Below are positions 53,805 through 53,806 of a DNA stretch of 53,806 nt, piece after piece. The DNA is from an uncultured Pelagibacteraceae bacterium. GTDB taxonomy: Bacteria > Pseudomonadota > Alphaproteobacteria > Pelagibacterales > Pelagibacteraceae. How positions within the stretch are numbered: the stretch's first letter is position 1; every line of letters starts with the position of its first letter. Made by a program: the position numbers and the translations under genes. The DNA lies in NCBI GenBank assembly GCA_902594675.1, contig CACJNE010000001.1, positions 145,548 to 199,353 of the forward strand, written 5' to 3'. Under the pieces are notes generated by a model. It made no database searches. It was not told the DNA's origin and saw only the letters and a list, made by a program, of their open reading frames with translations.

Positions 53805-53806
53805 TG

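Noticed and set aside
1..53806. CRISPR array or insertion sequence
   Set aside because: No evenly spaced direct repeats and no transposase or terminal inverted repeats were seen; the only mobile-element gene is the tyrosine recombinase.

Overview
This window looks like chromosome from a SAR11 / Pelagibacterales alphaproteobacterium. The DNA is very AT-rich and almost gapless, with many start/stop overlaps of 1-8 bases and even convergent genes that share their 3' ends. The gene set fits: a soxBDAG sarcosine oxidase operon, a K+-independent H+-pyrophosphatase, a SAM-V-like riboswitch ahead of a metY-type gene, and alphaproteobacterial gene orders. The taxon is inferred from this pattern, not from an rRNA.

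Bases 1-9,900 hold the end of gatA, then gatB, an O-methyltransferase, trhO and a MATE exporter on the plus strand. The sarcosine oxidase operon follows on the minus strand (order of transcription soxB, soxD, soxA, soxG). It would oxidise sarcosine from glycine-betaine breakdown to glycine and feed one-carbon units to folate. A tRNA-Ser(GCU) lies beside it. Bases 10,000-28,000 are housekeeping: a lytic transglycosylase; dapA-smpB-folK; a bifunctional (p)ppGpp enzyme leading pyrE-pdxJ-acpS-lepB-rnc-recO; hemB facing the other way; then a 2OG-oxygenase-like gene, rpiB, and glyA-nrdR-ribD-ribE-ribBX-ribH-nusB-thiL. hppA stands alone at 28,063-30,168.

Bases 30,148-38,563 form a surface-polysaccharide island: five predicted glycosyltransferases of several fold families, a GIY-YIG nuclease, and a gmd / His-type PLP dehydratase / SDR reductase trio that predicts a GDP-3,6-dideoxyhexose (colitose-like) sugar. 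The island ends at a tyrosine recombinase with its own promoter and a 9-bp inverted repeat over the predicted start site. Next come two small membrane proteins, then the most unusual element here: a GC-rich (about 57%) structured RNA of roughly 185 nt. It ends in a strong intrinsic terminator whose U-tract touches the ATG of a short MGMT-type DNA repair gene. About 510 bp of non-coding, decayed DNA follows, including a degenerate second copy of the tail of that gene.

Bases 41,283-46,504 form a minus-strand run rplM-rpsI-argC-lipoprotein-hom-AEC transporter-EamA transporter, mixing ribosomal genes, arginine and threonine/methionine synthesis, and two possible amino-acid exporters. Bases 46,585-50,183 hold a sulfur amino-acid unit: SAM-V-like riboswitch, metY-type gene, alpha/beta hydrolase, second Cys/Met PLP enzyme. 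ctaA, a small chorismate mutase, and the minus-strand run (unknown gene)-rpmF-plsX-ihfA-merR-rpmG close the window. Two usual neighbours are absent from their slots: era between rnc and recO, and fabH between plsX and ihfA.
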